Below, piece after piece: positions 60,315 to 64,000 of a stretch of 64,000 nt of DNA (positions are counted from its first letter, which is position 1; each line of letters opens with the position of its first letter). The notes under the pieces are model-generated. The model had not been told where the DNA came from. It did no database searches and saw nothing but the letters and a program-made list of their open reading frames with translations. The position numbers were made by a program, and so were the translations under genes. This stretch comes from Hyphomicrobiaceae bacterium. Lineage in GTDB: Bacteria > Pseudomonadota > Alphaproteobacteria > Rhizobiales > Hyphomicrobiaceae. The stretch lies in the NCBI GenBank assembly GCA_030655135.1, contig JAURWC010000081.1, forward strand, positions 124,001 through 188,000. The letters run 5' to 3'.

Positions 60315-60824
60315 ATGACGACCCCTCCCGTAATGCGTGCCCTGACGCCGGCAGACATGGCCGATGTCGCCCGTTTGCATGACCGCGTCTTCGGCCCGGG
60401 CCGGTTCGCGCGGACGGCATATCGCGTGCGCGAGGGGCGGCCGAACAAGGGCGTGCCGTTGTCGGCTTTTTGCCGGTGCGTGATGCAGGGCTCGCGCATG
60501 ATTGGCGCGCTGAGCCTGACCGAGATCAAAATCGGCGGGACCGGAGGGGCGCTTCTGCTCGGGCCGATCGTGGTCGACCAGGAGTTTGCCGGGCAAGGCT
60601 ACGGCCGTGGCATGATTGCCGATGCGATGGAGGCGGCGCGCAAGGGTGGTGCGCGGCTCGTCGTGCTTGTGGGCGATGCACCGTACTACAGTCCCCTCGG
60701 GTTCCAGGTGATCCCCGCAGGGCAAATCGTGCTGCCAGGGCCGGTCAACCCCGTGCGCCTGCTTGCAGCGGAACTGCAGCCTGGCGCACTCGCGGAGTAT
60801 CGCGGGATCATCGGCGGGCGCTGA
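60315..60824 (+). CDS. GNAT-family N-acetyltransferase
   Basis: The 169-residue protein has the acetyl-CoA-binding signature PIVVDQEFAGQGYGRGMIAD (V-x-x-x-x-x-G-x-G-x-G), followed by AMEAARKGGARLVVLVGDAP and YYSPLGFQVIPAG, typical of YhbS-like GNAT proteins. The acceptor is unknown. ATG 60315 is 5 bases after the Nudix stop. The half-copy of the GTAGGTTGGGTC repeat follows its stop. Confidence 0.88.
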   Translation: MTTPPVMRALTPADMADVARLHDRVFGPGRFARTAYRVREGRPNKGVPLSAFCRCVMQGSRMIGALSLTEIKIGGTGGALLLGPIVVDQEFAGQGYGRGMIADAMEAARKGGARLVVLVGDAPYYSPLGFQVIPAGQIVLPGPVNPVRLLAAELQPGALAEYRGIIGGR

Positions 60825-60834
60825 ATGACGCAAG

Positions 60835-60867
60835 TGTTGGGTCGCGCGAAGGCTTGACCCAACCTAC
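60835..60867. repeat. GTAGGTTGGGTC repeat, half copy
   Basis: TGTTGGGTCGCGCGAAGGCT continuing through TGACCCAACCTAC is 33 bp long and identical to the right half of the full element at 34963-35046. It forms a hairpin by itself (GTTGGGTC..GACCCAAC) and lies between the GNAT gene (+) and purA (-). Confidence 0.85.
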
Positions 60868-60887
60868 CTCGCGCGCGCTCGCCGTGA

Positions 60888-62180
60888 TCAGTCGGCGAAG
60901 GGGTCTTTCATCAGGATGGTGTCGTCGCGTTCGGGGCTGGTGGACAGCAGCGTGACGGGGCAGCCGATGAGCTCTTCGATGTGCTTCACATACTTCACGG
61001 CTTGCGCCGGCAGCGCGCCCCAGTTGCGTGCACCGCGCGTCGACTGCGTCCAGCCTTCGAAGGTCTCGTAGATCGGCTTGACGCGCGCCTGGCCGGTTTG
61101 ACCAGCGGGCAGGCGATCGATGCGCTCGCCGTCGAGGTCGTAACCGACGCAGACCTTTACTTCCTTGAAGCCGTCCAGCACGTCGAGCTTGGTCAGCGCG
61201 ATGCCGTCGATGCCGGCGACTTTCACGATCTGGCGCACGAGCACGGCGTCGAACCAGCCGCAGCGGCGCTTGCGGCCGGTGACGGTGCCGAACTCGTGCC
61301 CGCGTTCGCCGAGCGTCTGGCCAACCTCGTCGGTCAGCTCGGTGGGAAACGGGCCGGAGCCGACGCGCGTGGTGTAGGCCTTGGCGATGCCCAGCACGTT
61401 GCCGATGGCGCGCGGGCCAACGCCGGAGCCAGTCGCGGCCTGGGCGGCGATGGTGTTCGACGAGGTGACGAACGGATACGTGCCGTGGTCGATGTCGAGC
61501 AGCGCGCCTTGCGCGCCTTCGAACAGGATGCGTTTGCCGGCGCGGCGCTCGCGGTCCAACAAGTCCCACGTGACGTCGGCGAACTGCAGGATTTTGGGGG
61601 CCACCTCAAGCAATTCGGCGATGACCTGCTCTTTCACCACCAGCGGCTTGCCGAGGCCGGCGCGCAACGCATTGTGATGCACGAGGATGCGATCCACCTT
61701 GGCGTCGAGCGTCTTGACGTTCTTGAGATCCTGCACGCGGATGGCACGGCGGCCGACCTTGTCTTCGTAAGCGGGGCCGATGCCGCGGCCGGTGGTGCCG
61801 ATCTTGCCTTCGCCGGCCGCTTCCTCGCGCAGCTGGTCCAGCTCGCGATGCAGCGGCAGGATGAGCGTGGCGTTCTCGGCGATGCGCAGGTTTTCACGTG
61901 TGACGGAGACGCCCTGGCCTTCCAGACGCTTGATCTCGTCGCACAGCGCCCAGGGATCCACGACGACGCCGTTGCCGATGACGCCGAGCTTGCCCTTGCG
62001 CACGACGCCCGAGGGCAGCAGCGACAGCTTGTAGGTGTTACCGCCGATGACCAGCGTGTGGCCGGCGTTGTGGCCGCCCTGGAAGCGCACGACGATATCG
62101 GCGCGCTCCGACAGCCAGTCCACGATCTTGCCTTTGCCCTCGTCGCCCCACTGGGCGCCGACCACGACAACGTTCGCCAT
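60888..62180 (-). CDS. purA: Adenylosuccinate synthetase
   Basis: The 430-residue enzyme converts IMP, Asp and GTP to adenylosuccinate, the first step to AMP. Seen: [20 protein letters not shown] (phosphate-binding loop), [100 protein letters not shown] and SSPERDDTI-like end ([19 protein letters not shown]). All key residues are present. It is monocistronic. Confidence 0.97.
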   Translation of the reverse strand: MANVVVVGAQWGDEGKGKIVDWLSERADIVVRFQGGHNAGHTLVIGGNTYKLSLLPSGVVRKGKLGVIGNGVVVDPWALCDEIKRLEGQGVSVTRENLRIAENATLILPLHRELDQLREEAAGEGKIGTTGRGIGPAYEDKVGRRAIRVQDLKNVKTLDAKVDRILVHHNALRAGLGKPLVVKEQVIAELLEVAPKILQFADVTWDLLDRERRAGKRILFEGAQGALLDIDHGTYPFVTSSNTIAAQAATGSGVGPRAIGNVLGIAKAYTTRVGSGPFPTELTDEVGQTLGERGHEFGTVTGRKRRCGWFDAVLVRQIVKVAGIDGIALTKLDVLDGFKEVKVCVGYDLDGERIDRLPAGQTGQARVKPIYETFEGWTQSTRGARNWGALPAQAVKYVKHIEELIGCPVTLLSTSPERDDTILMKDPFAD

Positions 62181-62453
62181 TCTTCAAGACCTTTTCACAC
62201 GGCACTGCGCACACGATAAGGCCCTAGCGTTGCATCAGCGCGCCAGGGCCATCGCTCTGTTTCCTAGAGGCGTTATAGCCGAAAAACCGGCCGTGCAAGC
62301 GTTTCGCGGGGGTGAGCCGCCGTGCCGCGGCCAGATGGGTGATGCGTTAACGGAAATTGGGCCGCCGGACCGGCCGGCCAGGCTCGCGGGTCCTAGGCGG
62401 TGACGGCCACATGCGGTATGTCCCGCGCCGTCAGCACGCAACCTCGGACCGGC

Positions 62454-63371
62454 ATGACGGCGTATTTTTCACGGCCCACGACTGCGAATGCGGCGCTGTT
62501 TCTGGCGCTGACGATGCTGTTCTGGGCGGGCAATCATGTCGTGGGGCGGTGGATGGGCGCGCATATGCCGCCGGTCACGCTGGCGTGCCTCAGGTGGATC
62601 GGAGCGACAGCGCTGCTGGCGCCGTTCGCGTGGACGTATGTGCGCGGCGACTGGGATGCGGTGCGGGCGCGTTTGCCGTTTCTTATTCTGCTGGGTGTGC
62701 TCGGCGTCGGGCTGTTCAACACGCTGCAGTACATCGCGCTGGTGCATACGACGGCCACCAGCTCGGCGGTGCTGAACTCGTCGATCCCGATTTTGATCGT
62801 GGTGATGGGGTTCTTCGTGCTGGGAACGCGCGTGCGCGGCGTGCAGGTGCTCGGCATCGCCGTCTCGCTCGTGGGCGTGCTGACCGTACTGGGCAAAGGT
62901 GATCCCAGCGCGCTGCTGGCGCTTGAGCTTAACAAGGGCGACCTCTACATGCTGGCGGCGATGGTGCTGTGGGCGCTCTACACCGTGCTGCTACAGCAGC
63001 GGCCGAAGATCCACTTCTTGAGTTTCGCGCTCGTCACGTATTTCGTGGCGGCCGTACTCAACATGCCGCTGGCGGCGGGCGAACTGGTGATGGGCGGCAA
63101 ATTCGACGCAACGCCAGGCATGATTGCGGCGATCGCCTACATCGTGGTGTTCCCAAGCCTGATCGCCAACCTGCTGTTCAATCGCGGCGTCGAAATTATC
63201 GGCGCGGCGCGCGCCGGCGTGTTCCTGCACCTGGTGCCGATGTTCACGGCGGCGCTGGCGATGCTGTTTCTCGACGAACAACCGGCGCTGTATCACGCCG
63301 CGGGCTTCGCGCTGATCCTGGCAGGCGTGTGGCTCGGCAGCCGGCAGCAGACGAGGGAAGCTACAGCCTAG
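62454..63371 (+). CDS. EamA/DMT-superfamily transporter
   Basis: The 305-residue inner-membrane protein has about ten helices in two EamA repeats: LTMLFWAGNHVVGRWMGAHM, PPVTLACLRWIGATALLAPF, LLGVLGVGLFNTLQYIALVH, TTATSSAVLNSSIPILIVVM, LNKGDLYMLAAMVLWALYTV, VVFPSLIANLLFNRGVEIIG, LHLVPMFTAALAMLFLDEQP. It moves small metabolites, unspecified. ATG 62454 is used; the longer frame to 62400 is not favoured. Its stop overlaps the convergent small membrane protein gene by 4 bases. Confidence 0.88.
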   Translation: MTAYFSRPTTANAALFLALTMLFWAGNHVVGRWMGAHMPPVTLACLRWIGATALLAPFAWTYVRGDWDAVRARLPFLILLGVLGVGLFNTLQYIALVHTTATSSAVLNSSIPILIVVMGFFVLGTRVRGVQVLGIAVSLVGVLTVLGKGDPSALLALELNKGDLYMLAAMVLWALYTVLLQQRPKIHFLSFALVTYFVAAVLNMPLAAGELVMGGKFDATPGMIAAIAYIVVFPSLIANLLFNRGVEIIGAARAGVFLHLVPMFTAALAMLFLDEQPALYHAAGFALILAGVWLGSRQQTREATA

Positions 63372-63706
63372 TTACGGCCGCGCATCGACATCTGCATGGC
63401 GTTGCGCTGCATGCGCATGCCGCTGATCGTCAGCCCGATACCGATGATGCCGACGAGGGCGTTCAGCAGGTCGAGTGCGTTGGAGGCGTTAAACCAGGAG
63501 CCACCACCGCGGCGGCCGCCGCGATCGGAGAACCAGGCGCGCGGCTCTTCTCCGCCGTAGGAACGTTCAAGGGAGCGATGGCCAGGCGAGGCGCCGAATG
63601 ACGACATGCCGCCGTGCCGGTCCCATCCGGATTGGCGCGCGCCGAATGATGACACGGCGCCCGCAACAAACACGATACCGATCACGATATAGAGAAACTT
63701 GCGCAT
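63368..63706 (-). CDS. Small membrane protein of unknown function
   Basis: The 112-residue protein starts at ATG 63706 with GGAGAG upstream. It has an N-terminal hydrophobic segment (FLYIVIGIVFVAGAVSSFGA), a Gly/Arg/Ser-rich middle (RAWFSDRGGRRGGGSWFNAS), and a second hydrophobic stretch (LDLLNALVGIIGIGLTISGM) followed by a Met/Arg-rich tail. No family recognised. Confidence 0.65.
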   Translation of the reverse strand: MRKFLYIVIGIVFVAGAVSSFGARQSGWDRHGGMSSFGASPGHRSLERSYGGEEPRAWFSDRGGRRGGGSWFNASNALDLLNALVGIIGIGLTISGMRMQRNAMQMSMRGRN

Positions 63707-63872
63707 GGACACTCTCCGGCACAAACCGACACTCCATAACGCGTTCCATAACAACACGTCGTGGCATCATCGTGGCTGGGGATAAGGCGCGCGGCTCGCG
63801 CGTAGCGTGGGCCAATGCATCGCCGTGCGGAGTAAAACAGGAGATCGATTCTGACAACGGCGGAGCGGACGA

Positions 63873-64000
63873 ATGGTGATTGCACGAAAGCGGTCTGCGG
63901 AAGCCCACCAGGCAATCGGCGAAAGTGCCGGTGACGCAACGGACGTTCACACACTACTGAACGACGCGATGACCGATCATTTCGCCGGAAATGCTTCTGG
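63873..64000 (+). CDS. Unidentified gene, 5' end only
   Basis: An ATG at 63873 (with GGAG 8 bases upstream) opens a frame running to the right edge of the window. The first residues are MVIARKRSAEAHQAIGESAG, then DATDVHTLLNDAMTDHFAGN. There is no signal sequence. About 42 codons are visible, too few to identify the protein. It could be a spurious start. Confidence 0.4.
   Translation, partial: MVIARKRSAEAHQAIGESAGDATDVHTLLNDAMTDHFAGNAS

Overview
The window looks like a chromosomal segment of a high-GC alphaproteobacterium, most likely of the order Hyphomicrobiales. This is inferred from gene content: a DUF1134/EipA-like envelope protein, a MoxR-DUF58-DUF4159 membrane operon, TadE/TadG-like proteins, an intracellular PHA depolymerase, a bactofilin, ChrA, and AGGAGG-type ribosome binding sites. 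I cannot name a genus. I see no rRNA, tRNA, CRISPR array, prophage or intact insertion sequence. Most of the window is ordinary core and envelope gene content.

Layout. 1-6000: the end of a POT peptide transporter, a small His/Asp-rich exported protein, a tadE-tadG pair, a 54-residue proline-rich protein, an SPFH-NfeD pair and ferrochelatase. 6000-15000: a CHAD protein, a degenerate EEP-fold exported protein, DUF1499, an MBL-fold hydrolase with KdsD, a membrane-anchored FMN glutamate-synthase-like protein, PhzF and a Nudix protein. 15000-22400: a strongly structured non-coding segment (15096-15321), then envelope genes (polysaccharide deacetylase, long EipA-like protein, OmpA-family protein, L,D-transpeptidase), with a duplicated palindromic repeat between eipA and the OmpA gene. 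22400-27700: photolyase, TPR protein, a thioesterase with a 26-bp palindrome in its promoter, cytochrome b561 and DUF1285. 27900-35000: the four-gene moxR operon. 35100-42200: a DMT transporter, phaZ, an AT-rich bacterial NACHT NTPase gene, and a TPP-riboswitch-controlled thiC that carries an in-frame insertion built from palindromic repeats. 42200-51300: a vapBC-type module with a probably leaderless promoter, small exported proteins, a 25-codon ORF with a near-perfect Shine-Dalgarno, a LuxR regulator, bactofilin, mutarotase, CorA and ChrA. 51800-56730: two RlpA paralogues, an XRE regulator and modEABC on the minus strand. 56800-64000: patatin, metallophosphoesterase, Nudix-GNAT, purA, a second DMT transporter and the start of an unidentified gene.

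How the genes relate. Many encode envelope maintenance: OmpA, Ldt, RlpA x2, deacetylase, EipA, bactofilin, the MoxR operon and TadE/G. The most likely horizontally acquired gene is the NACHT protein at 37935-39728, which fits between phaZ and the thiC promoter/riboswitch, differs in base composition from both, and belongs to a family with known anti-phage members. At least four repeat families occur: the thiC-borne element, a GGTCTGACC palindrome cluster, a GTAGGTTGGGTC element at two sites, and a gene-3'-end repeat at three sites. In two of its copies the last one supplies the stop codon of a gene.
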